Counted from the first letter of the stretch, positions 25,617-33,552 are shown. The stretch is DNA of 64,000 nucleotides from Verrucomicrobiota bacterium (GCA_016219875.1 JACRJZ010000137.1:1-64000); one strand, 5' to 3'. The notes: generated by a model from the letters alone, not told the origin. Numbers and translations: made by a program.

Positions 25617-27008
25617 ATGAACGGCACCAACAACCCTCCGAGAGCCCTGGCCGCCAGCGCCGCCGTCGCCGCCGCCCCCCAGCACCACGTCTGGGACGCC
25701 ACGACCACCGCCCAGCGCAACACCATTCTCACGCTTTCCACCACCGCGTTCACGTTGATGTTCGCCGTGTGGTTGATGTTCGGCGTGCTGGGCATCCCGA
25801 TTCGCAAAGAATTCGGCCTGACCGAAGTTCAATTCGGCTGGCTGACCGCCATCGCCATTCTGAATGGCTCCATCTGGCGGCTCCTGTTTGGCCTATGGAC
25901 GGATCGCTACGGCGGTCGTCTCGTGATGACGTTGCTGGTCGGGGCGACTGCCCTCCCGGCCTTCCTCGTCAGTCGAGTCACTTCGTTTAACGAGCTGATG
26001 GTCTATGCCTTCCTTGTCGGTATGGCGGGCAACGCGTTCTCCGTCGGCATCGCGTGGAACTCGGCGTGGTTTCCGCGCCAAAGGCAAGGCTTCGCCCTCG
26101 GCGTGTTCGGCGCGGGCAATGTCGGAGCCTCTGTGACTAAATTCATCGGACCAACCCTGATCGCGCTGGTGCCGGCGGCTGGCTTTCTGACTGGAAAAAT
26201 CCCCGGCGGCTGGCGATTCGTCCCGTTTCTCTACGGCGTGCTGCTCATCTTCATGGCGGCGGCCATCTGGTTCATGACGCCGGCGCACGATCACAAGCCC
26301 GGCGCTGGACGCGCGCTTGGAGAGTTGCTTCGCCCGCTCCGGCAGATACGGGTCTGGCGATTCAGTCTCTACTACGTCGTGGTGTTCGGCGCCTACGTGG
26401 CCTTGTCGGTCTGGCTGCCGAAATATTACGTCGATGTCTTCGGGATGCCGCTCCAGAAGGCCGCGCTCCTGACAGCGCTGTTCATCTTTCCCGCCAGTCT
26501 CCTGCGTCCGCTGGGCGGCTGGCTGGCGGACAAGTTTGGCGCGCGGCGCATCATGTATTGGGTCTTCGGCACCATGCTGCTGGCGCTGCTGGTGCTCTCG
26601 GCACCGCAGGGCCACATCGTCCTCTATGTGCCGGAGAAAATTCACGCGGGCGGGCAGATTGAGACCATGCGCTTCGTGATGGGGCCAGTGCTGTTCACGT
26701 TTCTGGTTTTCATCGTGGGCTGCGGCATGGGCATCGGCAAGGCGGCCGTGTACAAATACATCCCCGAGTATTTTCCGAGAGATGTCGGCGCGGTGGGCGG
26801 ACTCGTCGGTTTGCTGGGCGCGCTGGGCGGTTTTTTTCTGCCTCCGCTGTTCGCCTACACCTTCAAGGCCACCGGTATTCCGCAGACCACGTTCTTCATC
26901 CTGTTTCTGATCACCATCGCCAGCTTTGTCTGGCTGCACTGGGTCGTTTACCGGATGCTGCGGCAGGCCACTCCGCACTTGCGGGACCAGTTCGAAAGGG
27001 CCAGATAA
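25617..27008 (+). CDS. narK: Nitrate transporter, NarK1 type (MFS, NNP family)
   Basis: This second NNP carrier has 463 residues. Helix 1 (FTLMFAVWLMFGVLGIPI) and the following EFGLTEVQFGWLTAIAILNG, SIWRLLFGLWTDRYGGR place it in the NarK1 group, usually regarded as nitrate/proton symporters. Helix 5 has the NNP motif (FALGVFGAGNVGASVTKFIG). The first 28 or so residues are an Ala-rich cytosolic extension. NarK1 and NarK2 side by side, as here, allow initial nitrate uptake and then nitrate/nitrite exchange; in some Proteobacteria the two are fused. Confidence 0.93.
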   Translation: MNGTNNPPRALAASAAVAAAPQHHVWDATTTAQRNTILTLSTTAFTLMFAVWLMFGVLGIPIRKEFGLTEVQFGWLTAIAILNGSIWRLLFGLWTDRYGGRLVMTLLVGATALPAFLVSRVTSFNELMVYAFLVGMAGNAFSVGIAWNSAWFPRQRQGFALGVFGAGNVGASVTKFIGPTLIALVPAAGFLTGKIPGGWRFVPFLYGVLLIFMAAAIWFMTPAHDHKPGAGRALGELLRPLRQIRVWRFSLYYVVVFGAYVALSVWLPKYYVDVFGMPLQKAALLTALFIFPASLLRPLGGWLADKFGARRIMYWVFGTMLLALLVLSAPQGHIVLYVPEKIHAGGQIETMRFVMGPVLFTFLVFIVGCGMGIGKAAVYKYIPEYFPRDVGAVGGLVGLLGALGGFFLPPLFAYTFKATGIPQTTFFILFLITIASFVWLHWVVYRMLRQATPHLRDQFERAR

Positions 27009-27012
27009 AAGC

Positions 27013-27480
27013 ATGATTCGCGTCTGCCATCTTTTCATTTCGCCAGGCCACAACTTCTTTGGCCACCACGGCCAGCCGGCCGGGGAGCATCCCATTTTCG
27101 AAGTGGAGCAAGTGGAGTGCGTCGCCGGTCACGGCCTGCGTGGCGACCGTTTCTTCGACTTCAAGCCGGACTACAAGGGGCAGATCACGTTCTTCGCCAT
27201 GGAAGTCTTCGAGGCGCTGCGCCGCGAATTGAACTTGCCCGGCGTCCAGCCTTCCGTCACCCGCCGCAATGCCTTCGTCCGCGGCGCGGACTTGAACGCG
27301 CTCGTCGGCGCGGAGTTCGACGTTCAAGGCGTGCGCTTTGCCGGCGTGACGGAATGCTCGCCCTGCTACTGGATGAACTCAGCCATCGGCCCTGGCGCGG
27401 AAGCCTGGCTCCACGGTCGGGGCGGGTTGCGCGCCCGCATCCTCACCGACGGCGTCCTGCGCCGCGAGTCATGGACTTGA
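27013..27480 (+). CDS. MOSC-domain protein (molybdenum cofactor sulfurase C-terminal type)
   Basis: MOSC domains handle sulfur transfer or Mo-cofactor-linked reactions. The 155-residue product is a stand-alone MOSC domain: VAGHGLRGDRFFDF, QITFFAMEVFEALR, TRRNAFVRGADLNALVGAEF and the conserved cysteine in VTECSPCYWMNSAIGPG. Position between the nitrate transporters and mobA supports a role in cofactor handling. Its end overlaps the mobA start by 10 bp, so the two are translationally linked. Confidence 0.9.
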   Translation: MIRVCHLFISPGHNFFGHHGQPAGEHPIFEVEQVECVAGHGLRGDRFFDFKPDYKGQITFFAMEVFEALRRELNLPGVQPSVTRRNAFVRGADLNALVGAEFDVQGVRFAGVTECSPCYWMNSAIGPGAEAWLHGRGGLRARILTDGVLRRESWT

Positions 27481-28103
27481 GCGCCGTCATCCTCGCCGGG
27501 GGCGAATCCCGCCGCATGGGCCGCGACAAGGCTTGGCTGGAGGCGGATGGCCAATCTCTGCTCGCCGGGGCGGTGGCTAAGGCACGGGAACTGGGTGCGG
27601 AAGAAATCTTCATCTCGGGGCGCGAAGGCGAAGATTACTCCGCCCTGCACTGCCCCGTTCTCCTGGACTTGGAACCGGGTTTCGGCCCGCTGGGCGGCAT
27701 CGAACGCGGACTCCGCGCCGCTGCCTCGCCGCTGCTGCTGGTCCTGGCCGTGGACCTGCCGCACATGACCACCGTCTTTCTCCGCCAACTGGCCGCGCGC
27801 TGCGACGTGTTGACGGGCGCGGTGCCAAAGTTGAACGGCGAACTGGAGCCGCTCGCGGCCATCTACCCGAAGCGATGCCACGTCATCGCCTCCGACTTCA
27901 TCACCCAATCCCGCCATGCCGCCCGCGACTTCGCCGAAGCCTGCCTGCGCGAAAAGGCCGTGCGGACCTTTCCTGTCGCGTCCACCGACGCCCCTTGCTT
28001 TGACAACTGGAACACGCCGGCAGACGTGCCCGCCCGCTCTGGTTCCTCCATGAATTTGGTTGTCACCTCCCGCGGCGGCGCGGCTACGATGCCGACCGTG
28101 TGA
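27471..28103 (+). CDS. mobA: Molybdenum cofactor guanylyltransferase
   Basis: MobA adds GMP to Mo-molybdopterin to give the MGD form needed by NarG. The 210-residue protein has the nucleotide-binding signature LAGGESRRMGRDKAWL at 8-23, the GPLGGIERGL loop and the metal-binding VDLPHM segment near residue 100. The C-terminal 15-20 residues (NLVVTSRGGAATMPTV) look atypical. The gene overlaps the MOSC gene by 10 bp and ends 7 bp before moaD. Confidence 0.93.
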   Translation: MDLSAVILAGGESRRMGRDKAWLEADGQSLLAGAVAKARELGAEEIFISGREGEDYSALHCPVLLDLEPGFGPLGGIERGLRAAASPLLLVLAVDLPHMTTVFLRQLAARCDVLTGAVPKLNGELEPLAAIYPKRCHVIASDFITQSRHAARDFAEACLREKAVRTFPVASTDAPCFDNWNTPADVPARSGSSMNLVVTSRGGAATMPTV

Positions 28104-28110
28104 CGAAACC

Positions 28111-28350
28111 ATGCGCATCCTGTTCTTCGCTCATCTGAAAGACGCCACGGGCCGGGCTGAAATGGATCTCGAGTTGGCCGACAGTCTGGACGCCGATGGC
28201 CTGTGGCAAAGCCTTCTGGCCGCGCATCCAGAGTTGGAGCGCTTCCGCCGTTCAGTGCGGCTGGCCCGGAACGGCGAATACGCCGACCGCGCCACGCGGT
28301 TCAGTGACGCGGACGAAGTCGCCTTGATCCCGCCCGTGTCCGGAGGCTGA
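28111..28350 (+). CDS. moaD: Molybdopterin synthase small subunit (sulfur carrier)
   Basis: MoaD carries sulfur as a C-terminal thiocarboxylate for molybdopterin formation. The 79-residue ubiquitin-like protein begins MRILFFAHLKDATGRAEMDL and ends in the required Gly-Gly (ALIPPVSGG). moaE, encoding its partner, starts 3 bp later. Confidence 0.95.
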   Translation: MRILFFAHLKDATGRAEMDLELADSLDADGLWQSLLAAHPELERFRRSVRLARNGEYADRATRFSDADEVALIPPVSGG

Positions 28351-28353
28351 GCC

Positions 28354-28773
28354 ATGCAGATCGAAGTCAAGATCACGACCTGGCCCCTCAACGCCCAGCG
28401 CGCGTGGCCCGCCGAATTGGATGGCGTGGCCGGCGCGCGCGCGGAGTTCATCGGCCTGGTGCGTCGGGAAGAAGACGGCCACGTCATCACCGCCCTGGAA
28501 TACGAAGCGTACTCGCCGATGGCCGAAAACGTCATGCGCGGGATTCTCGAAGAACTGGGACGCCGTCACGAATGTCTGTTCGTGCGCGTGACGCATCGCG
28601 TGGGCGTGGTGCCGGTGGGCGCAGCGGCCATTCACGTGCTCGCCCTGGCCCGGCATCGCGGCGCAGCCTTGGGCCTGGTCACGGAGTTCATGGACCGCTT
28701 GAAACAGGATGTGCCCATCTGGAAGCGCCGCGCGATCCCCTCTGAGGAATGGGCTGCATCGAATCCAACGTGA
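28354..28773 (+). CDS. moaE: Molybdopterin synthase large subunit
   Basis: MoaE transfers sulfur from MoaD onto precursor Z (cPMP). The 139-residue length is typical. Conserved pieces are AEFIGLVRREEDGHVITALE, YEAYSPMAENVM, HRVGVVPVGAAAIHVLALAR and the active-site region RLKQDVPIWKR. It overlaps moeA by 25 bp. Confidence 0.95.
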   Translation: MQIEVKITTWPLNAQRAWPAELDGVAGARAEFIGLVRREEDGHVITALEYEAYSPMAENVMRGILEELGRRHECLFVRVTHRVGVVPVGAAAIHVLALARHRGAALGLVTEFMDRLKQDVPIWKRRAIPSEEWAASNPT

Positions 28774-29990
28774 GCGCTGGCTTCCAACCCTCCGCCAGCG
28801 CCGACGCCGTGCTCGCCCTGGTACGGGAATCGTGCCGCCCGCTGGAGCCGGAGCGGGTGCCGTTGCGCGACGCGCTGGGCCGCGTGTTGCGCGAACCCGT
28901 TGGCGCGCCGGAGGACCAGCCGCCCTTTGATCGTTCGGCCGTGGACGGCTGCGCGATTCGATTGGACGAATCCAGCAATCAGTTCCGCATCGTGGACGAA
29001 ATCCGCGCCGGCGACTGGAAGCCGCGACAACTCCGACCGGGCGAAGCCGTCCGCATCGCCACCGGCGGCGCCCTCCCCGGCGACGGCTTGCAGGTGGTGA
29101 TGAAGGAGGACGTGCAAGCGGAAGGCGCATTGATCCGACTCACGCGTCGCGAGGCGGGCCGCAACATTCGTTTCCGCGGCGAGGACGCACGGGCCGGACA
29201 AGTGCTGGTGGAGAACGGCACGATTCTTCAACCCGGCACGCTTGGGCTGTTGGCCAGCCTGGGTTGCGCCCGCCCTCTGGTGACACGGCTGCCGCGCGTG
29301 CTGCACGCGGCCACTGGCAACGAGATCGTTCCGCCGGAACAAACGCCACAGCGCGGACAGATTCGCGACTCCAACTCCACCCTCGTCCGCGCCTTCCTGA
29401 AACAATGGGGCGTGGAGCCAACGCAGCTTCGCGTGCCGGAGGATGAAGCGGCTGCTAAATCGGCAATCGGCAATCCGCCCTCGACAATCGACTCCGCCGA
29501 CCTGCTGCTCCTCTCCGGCGGGGCCAGCGTCGGCGAGCACGACTTCACGCGCCGGCTGCTGGAGGACCTCGGCTTTGTCGTCCGCGTCAGCAAGACCACG
29601 ATGCGCCCCGGCAAACCGCTCATCGTGGCTCAACGCGGCCACGCGATGGCCTTCGGCCTCCCAGGCAATCCGCTGGCCCACTTCGTCTGCCTGAACATTT
29701 GCGTGCGCGCCGCGCTGGACGGGTTCAGCGGACGACCCTCCGAACCAAGCGTCCAACGCGGCGTCCTGGCGGCAGACCTCGACGCCGGCGCGAACGTCCG
29801 CGAAACTTTCTGGCCCGCGCGCTGGCAACTTCGCGACGGTGCCGCCGTGCTCACGCCGCTGCGTTGGAGCAGTTCGGGCGACCTCACGGCGCTGGCCTCA
29901 GCGAATGCGCTCCTTCGCGTGGCCCGCGGCGCGGCACGTTTGGCGCAAGGCAGTCCGGTTGAATTCATCTCCACCCTTCCCTTCCCATGA
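28749..29990 (+). CDS. moeA: Molybdopterin molybdotransferase
   Basis: MoeA inserts molybdate into adenylylated molybdopterin. The 413-residue product has the family architecture: PFDRSAVDGCAIRL (the usual motif has DGYA, so Tyr is Cys here), ATGGALPGDGLQVVMKED, RFRGEDARAGQVL, GNEIVPPEQTPQRGQIRDSN, LLLLSGGASVGEHDFTRRLL and AFGLPGNPLAHFVCLN. Between residues 237 and 248 (AIGNPPSTIDSA) the sequence is encoded by a heptamer repeat array (29458-29492) and looks inserted just before the SGG motif. It overlaps moaC by 4 bp (ATGA). Confidence 0.94.
   Translation: MGCIESNVSAGFQPSASADAVLALVRESCRPLEPERVPLRDALGRVLREPVGAPEDQPPFDRSAVDGCAIRLDESSNQFRIVDEIRAGDWKPRQLRPGEAVRIATGGALPGDGLQVVMKEDVQAEGALIRLTRREAGRNIRFRGEDARAGQVLVENGTILQPGTLGLLASLGCARPLVTRLPRVLHAATGNEIVPPEQTPQRGQIRDSNSTLVRAFLKQWGVEPTQLRVPEDEAAAKSAIGNPPSTIDSADLLLLSGGASVGEHDFTRRLLEDLGFVVRVSKTTMRPGKPLIVAQRGHAMAFGLPGNPLAHFVCLNICVRAALDGFSGRPSEPSVQRGVLAADLDAGANVRETFWPARWQLRDGAAVLTPLRWSSSGDLTALASANALLRVARGAARLAQGSPVEFISTLPFP
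29458..29492. repeat. Heptamer tandem array inside moeA
   Basis: AATCGGC x2 and AATCCGC, then two diverged units (CCTCGAC, AATCGAC), all in 7-bp register. Encoded residues lie between the helix ending DEAAAKS and the LLLLSGGASVG motif. This is the most degenerate of the clear arrays. Confidence 0.6.
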
Positions 29991-30586
29991 CTCCCCAGCC
30001 GCGATCGAAAACCACGGCGCTTTCCAAGCCCCGTAGCGGCGTCTCGGCAGAGCGCCGCCATGCTCGGATGCCGGATCAGAAAGTGCGGCGCTCTGCCGAG
30101 ACGCCGCTACGGCCGCGAGATCCTGCAAGCGATCCATCCGCCTCCCCATTCTCCCACCTCGACGCCCGCGGCGCGGCCCGCATGGTGAATGTCGGCGCCA
30201 AGCCCGTGCAGTGGCGGCGGGCGGTGGCGGCGGCACGGCTCGTTTGCCAGGCCGCCACGATCCGCGCCCTGCGTGCCCACGCGTTGCCGAAAGGAGACGT
30301 GCTGGCCGTGGCCAACATTGCCGGCATCCAAGCAGCCAAGCGCACGGGCGAGTTGATTCCGCTGTGTCATCCGTTGCCGTTGGACGGGGTCGAGGTTAGC
30401 TTCAGGCTCCGCCGTGACGGCGTGGACATCACCTGCGCCGTCGAGACGAGCGCCAGGACCGGCGTTGAGATGGAGGCGCTCACCGGCGCGTGCGTTGCGG
30501 CGCTCACGCTCTACGACATGTGCAAAGCGGTGGACAAGACGATGCGCGTGGATGGCCTCCGCGTCCTGGAAAAAGTGAAAGCATGA
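29987..30586 (+). CDS. moaC: Cyclic pyranopterin monophosphate synthase, with repeat-encoded N-terminal extension
   Basis: MoaC makes cPMP with MoaA in the first stage of molybdopterin synthesis. The normal protein starts near residue 55: FSHLDARGAARMVNVGAK, LPKGDVLAVANIAGIQAAKR, ELIPLCHPLPLDGVEV, TGVEMEALTGACVAALTLYD and DKTMRVDGLRVLEK. The preceding residues are extra. Residues 15-42 are encoded by a perfect 28-bp inverted repeat (30031-30112), so this extension is a repeat insertion at the gene's start. The ATG at 29987 overlaps the moeA stop. A start at Met28 would still keep half of the repeat. Confidence 0.92.
   Translation: MTPQPRSKTTALSKPRSGVSAERRHARMPDQKVRRSAETPLRPRDPASDPSASPFSHLDARGAARMVNVGAKPVQWRRAVAAARLVCQAATIRALRAHALPKGDVLAVANIAGIQAAKRTGELIPLCHPLPLDGVEVSFRLRRDGVDITCAVETSARTGVEMEALTGACVAALTLYDMCKAVDKTMRVDGLRVLEKVKA
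30031..30112. repeat. Perfect 28-bp palindrome inside the moaC 5' end
   Basis: The arm at 30031-30058 (CCGTAGCGGCGTCTCGGCAG core) and its exact complement at 30085-30112 pair at all 28 positions around a 26-nt loop. The sequence is open in frame through moaC. The outer CGTAGCGGC matches the palindrome at 5542-5633. Confidence 0.92.
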
Positions 30587-31086
30587 AGATCGGCCGCATC
30601 ACCATCAGCGACCGCGCCGCGGCGGGGATTTACGAGGATCGCGGCGGGCCAGAGATCGAGCGCGTCTTGCGTGGCGCGTTCGGTGCGGACGCGTCTTTCC
30701 TGGCCGCAGTCATTCCGGACGAGCCGGCGCAGATTGCAGCGAAGCTGCGCGAGTTCGCGGACCGCGAGGGCTGTGACCTGATCGTGACGACCGGCGGCAC
30801 GGGCATTTCAGCGCGCGATGTCACGCCGGAAGCCACGCGGGCCGTGCTGGAAAAAGAGTTGCCAGGCTTCGGCGAGATCATGCGGATGCAATCCTTCGCC
30901 ACGGTGCGGACCGCGATCCTTTCGCGCGCGACAGCGGGCACACGGGGCCGCGCGTTGATCGTAAACCTGCCGGGCCGCCCCAGCGCCGTGGCGGAATGCC
31001 TGGCGCTGCTGGCCGACGCCATCCGCGAAGGCGTGGCGCACTTGCGCGGCGAAGACCCGCATGCGCTTCCGCGCAATAGCCAATAG
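30583..31086 (+). CDS. mog: Molybdopterin adenylyltransferase (MogA/MoaB family)
   Basis: This enzyme adenylylates molybdopterin so that MoeA can insert molybdate. The 167-residue protein has GRITISDRAAAGIYEDRGGP, the active-site motif VTTGGTGISARDVTPEATRA and IVNLPGRPSAVAECLALL. It begins in an ATGA overlap with the moaC stop. The stop codon (31084-31086) lies in the second unit of a heptamer array, so the last residues (RNSQ) come from the repeat. Confidence 0.93.
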   Translation: MKIGRITISDRAAAGIYEDRGGPEIERVLRGAFGADASFLAAVIPDEPAQIAAKLREFADREGCDLIVTTGGTGISARDVTPEATRAVLEKELPGFGEIMRMQSFATVRTAILSRATAGTRGRALIVNLPGRPSAVAECLALLADAIREGVAHLRGEDPHALPRNSQ

Positions 31087-31129
31087 CCAACAGCCAATTG
31101 CCAACAGCCAATTGCCAATGACCAATTGC
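31074..31129. repeat. Heptamer tandem array (8 units) spanning the mog stop codon
   Basis: Units in perfect 7-bp register: CAATAGC, CAATAGC, CAACAGC, CAATTGC, CAACAGC, CAATTGC, CAATGAC, CAATTGC. The array contains the mog stop codon and ends 4 bp before the moaA ATG, filling the gap between the genes. This is the clearest example of the heptamer class in the window. Confidence 0.95.
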
Positions 31130-31133
31130 CACT

Positions 31134-32108
31134 ATGGATTCTTTCGGACGAACGGTTGATTACCTGCGCATCTCGGTCACCGACCGGTGCAACGAGCGGT
31201 GCCTCTACTGCATGCCGGAAGGCTACAAGGGCTGGGAGCGCAAGCCGGACCACTTGACGGCCGAGGAAATCATCCGCGTGGCGCGGGTGGCGGCGGGGCT
31301 GGGCTTCCGCAAGTTCCGGCTGACCGGCGGCGAACCGCTCGTGCGCCACGACTTGCTGGAAATCGCGCGGGCCATGACGGCGATTCCGGGTGTCGAGTGC
31401 GTCGGGCTTTCCACCAACGGCACCCGACTGGCCCCGCTGGCGCAACCGTTGCGCGACGCGGGCTTGAGGACGGTGAACGTCAGCCTGGATACGCTGGACG
31501 CGGCACTGTACCGACGTATCACCGGTGGCGATGTGAATCTGGTGCTGGCCGGCATCCGCGCCGCGGTGGCCACCGGCTTTGAACGTGTGAAGTTGAACTG
31601 CGTGCTGATGCGCGGAGTGAACGAGCAGGAGATCTGGCCGCTGGTGCTCTTCGCCGCGGAGCATGGGCTGCCGCTTCGCCTGATCGAACTCATGCCGGTG
31701 ACTTCGACCGAAGTTCTGACCGAACGAAACTTCCTGCCGATCAGTGAGGCCATGCGGTTGCTGGAGCAGCGGGACGAGTTGGTTCCGCAACCCAGTCCCT
31801 ACCTCGGCTGGGGGCCGGCGAAATATTACCTCCTCCGGCGCACCGGCGCGCTGGTGGGCTTCATCGGGGCGATGACCAACCCGCACTTCTGCGAAACCTG
31901 CAACAAGATGCGCCTGACCGCCGACGGAAAGATTCGTCCCTGTCTCGGCGACCACGGTGAGATCGACCTGCGCGACACGCTGCGCCACGCGCCTTCCGAC
32001 GAAGCCGTGCGCGAAGTCTTGTTGGCCGCCCTGCGCCGCAAGCCACTGGAGCACTCCTTCCGCAATCAGTATCACCCCGGCCGCCCCATGACGGCGATCG
32101 GAGGGTAA
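31134..32108 (+). CDS. moaA: GTP 3',8-cyclase (radical SAM)
   Basis: MoaA starts molybdenum cofactor synthesis from GTP. The 324-residue protein has the radical SAM cluster C19/C23/C26 (DRCNERCLYCMPEG), GGEPLVR, and the second Fe-S cluster ligands C253, C256 and C270 (FCETCNKMRLTADGKIRPCL). It ends in the characteristic Gly-Gly (TAIGG). This is the last recognisable gene of the nitrate/Mo-cofactor island, which therefore encodes the pathway from GTP to Mo-bisMGD (moaA, moaC, moaD, moaE, mog, moeA, mobA); only the MoaD-activating MoeB is absent. Confidence 0.97.
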   Translation: MDSFGRTVDYLRISVTDRCNERCLYCMPEGYKGWERKPDHLTAEEIIRVARVAAGLGFRKFRLTGGEPLVRHDLLEIARAMTAIPGVECVGLSTNGTRLAPLAQPLRDAGLRTVNVSLDTLDAALYRRITGGDVNLVLAGIRAAVATGFERVKLNCVLMRGVNEQEIWPLVLFAAEHGLPLRLIELMPVTSTEVLTERNFLPISEAMRLLEQRDELVPQPSPYLGWGPAKYYLLRRTGALVGFIGAMTNPHFCETCNKMRLTADGKIRPCLGDHGEIDLRDTLRHAPSDEAVREVLLAALRRKPLEHSFRNQYHPGRPMTAIGG

Positions 32109-32208
32109 GGCCGAACCGGCAAGGCGCCTGCAAAACCTCGTCGCCGCCGACTTGAGAAGCGGGCCACCGCGAATCGTCGCGACCGGGGCCGCAGGACAGG
32201 CCGGCGCG

Positions 32209-32817
32209 TCAATTCGATTGCAGGCTGCGGAGGAGCGCGACCAACTCCTGCCGGCGCGGTTCCAAATCCTTGCGGACGCCGTTCTGGTTCAACCGGTAAA
32301 CGCCCCAGAGAATGGCGGCCGCCACGGCGGTGATCCCGGCCATGATGAGTTCCACCAACCAGCCCGCATCCCGGGCGAGCCAGGCGCAGTGCGCGAAGAA
32401 CGTCCCCACGGCAGCGGCGACCGGCAGCAGGCACCACCAGGTCACATTTCGGAGCAACCAAATCTGGTGCTCCACTTGCGCGAGCGAACCCTCGACGCAC
32501 TCGCGGAGAGGATCGCCTGCCTTGGGCTGGCGGCGCTTCTGACGCATCCGATCCACCATCATAAAGCCGGCAATCCACAAGAGGGCGGGCACACCCAGGT
32601 ACCACGCCCACGGCAACGCTTCTTTCACTCCAATCCAAATCCACACCGGCACCATCAGCAGGGATCCACCCACTTCCCGAAGGTCCCGCCAAAACAGGAC
32701 CGAGGTGAAGTGCCGCTGGTTTCGCCGCACTTCCTGGAGCAACACGTCGGCGTCCAGGCTCACGCGGACGCGGGAGGGCTGCGCTTGCCAGGCCTGCTGC
32801 AATTCATCGTAGTTCAT
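32209..32817 (-). CDS. Four-helix membrane protein paired with an ECF sigma factor
   Basis: The 202-residue product starts MNYDELQQAWQAQPSRVRV and has four likely helices: LLMVPVWIWIGVKEA, WYLGVPALLWIAGFMMV, VTWWCLLPVAAAVGTFFAH and LVELIMAGITAVAAAILWG. The start overlaps the sigma factor gene by 14 bp, so it is translated with it. The position suggests an anti-sigma or signalling role, but I see no zinc-binding anti-sigma motif, so this is inference. Confidence 0.75.
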   Translation of the reverse strand: MNYDELQQAWQAQPSRVRVSLDADVLLQEVRRNQRHFTSVLFWRDLREVGGSLLMVPVWIWIGVKEALPWAWYLGVPALLWIAGFMMVDRMRQKRRQPKAGDPLRECVEGSLAQVEHQIWLLRNVTWWCLLPVAAAVGTFFAHCAWLARDAGWLVELIMAGITAVAAAILWGVYRLNQNGVRKDLEPRRQELVALLRSLQSN

Positions 32818-33325
32818 GCGCGACTCCTTTCATCAGTTCGGCCAACTGCTTTCTGGCGCGGTTCAGTTTCACGCCCACGTGGCTTTCAGTAATTCCGAGG
32901 ATTTCCGCCATGTCGCGGTAGCTCAGGTCGTCGAGATAAAGCAGGACGAGTGCGGCGTCGGCCTTGGGCAGCCGGCGGATGGCAGCGTAGAGTAGCCCAA
33001 CGATCTCGTCCGTCTGCCCAGTGTTGCTCTCGCCGGGTTCCTCCGCGGCTGGAACCTCCAGCAGCGGCAGGAACCGCTCCCGCCGCCGCCGGTCCTTGCG
33101 CTGCCAGGCGAGCGCAGTGTGAAGCGCCACGCGGTAAATCCAGGTGGACGCGCTGGCTCGGCCCTCGAACCGCGGGATAGAGCGCCAGACTTGAAGCAAA
33201 ACCTCTTGCACCAAATCTTCGCAATCCTCCTCGCTGGCCGTGTAGGCCCGCGCGATGCGGCCAATCAGCGCCAAGTATTGGCCGACCCACGTCCGAAACA
33301 AACATGCCTGTTCTTTCTCGCTCAT
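32804..33325 (-). CDS. ECF-family RNA polymerase sigma factor
   Basis: Region 2 is at residues 10-75 (YLALIGRIARAYTASEEDCE, DLVQEVLLQVWRSIPRF, ASTWIYRVALHTALAW) and region 4 at 110-165 (AIRRLPKADAALVLLYLDDL, SYRDMAEILGITESHVGVKL). The 173-residue length is usual. Such factors direct polymerase to stress or surface-response promoters. It is co-transcribed with the membrane protein at 32209. A family A palindrome lies upstream (33398-33503), between this gene and the divergent glycosidase-like gene. Confidence 0.94.
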   Translation of the reverse strand: MSEKEQACLFRTWVGQYLALIGRIARAYTASEEDCEDLVQEVLLQVWRSIPRFEGRASASTWIYRVALHTALAWQRKDRRRRERFLPLLEVPAAEEPGESNTGQTDEIVGLLYAAIRRLPKADAALVLLYLDDLSYRDMAEILGITESHVGVKLNRARKQLAELMKGVAHELR

Positions 33326-33397
33326 CTCGAGAGCTTGCGCTCTGTCCTATTGGTGACTGGCGAGAGCAGCTTCTTACAGTCATTCCGCCGAGGCGAT

Positions 33398-33503
33398 GCA
33401 AAACCTCGTAGCAGCCGACGTGAGGAGGCTCTAACTTCCATTCCGCATTCCACATTCCGCACTTGAAATGAGCCTCCTCACGTCGGCTGCTACGGTTTTG
33501 AAA
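33398..33503. repeat. Family A palindromic element, copy 2
   Basis: The left arm GCAAAACCTCGTAGCAGCCG (from 33399) continues CGTGAGGAGGCTC; the right arm at 33470-33503 is its complement ending GGTTTTGAAA. A heptamer array lies between the arms. Found in the divergent promoter gap between the sigma factor gene and the gene at 33553. Confidence 0.87.
33439..33466. repeat. Heptamer tandem array (4 units) in family A copy 2
   Basis: CATTCCG, CATTCCA, CATTCCG, CACTTGA in exact register, next to the right arm of the palindrome. Confidence 0.8.
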
Positions 33504-33552
33504 GAGGCTCTTCGGCAGTGACATTCCCGTGCCGCTCAACTATACGTCCGCC

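Noticed and set aside
23576..25807. A 743-residue minus-strand open frame opposite the narK genes
   Set aside because: It is Asp/Glu/Arg/Gly-rich with no family signatures, and overlies the plus-strand cytochrome c and NarK genes, which are clear. Long antisense frames are expected in GC-rich DNA.
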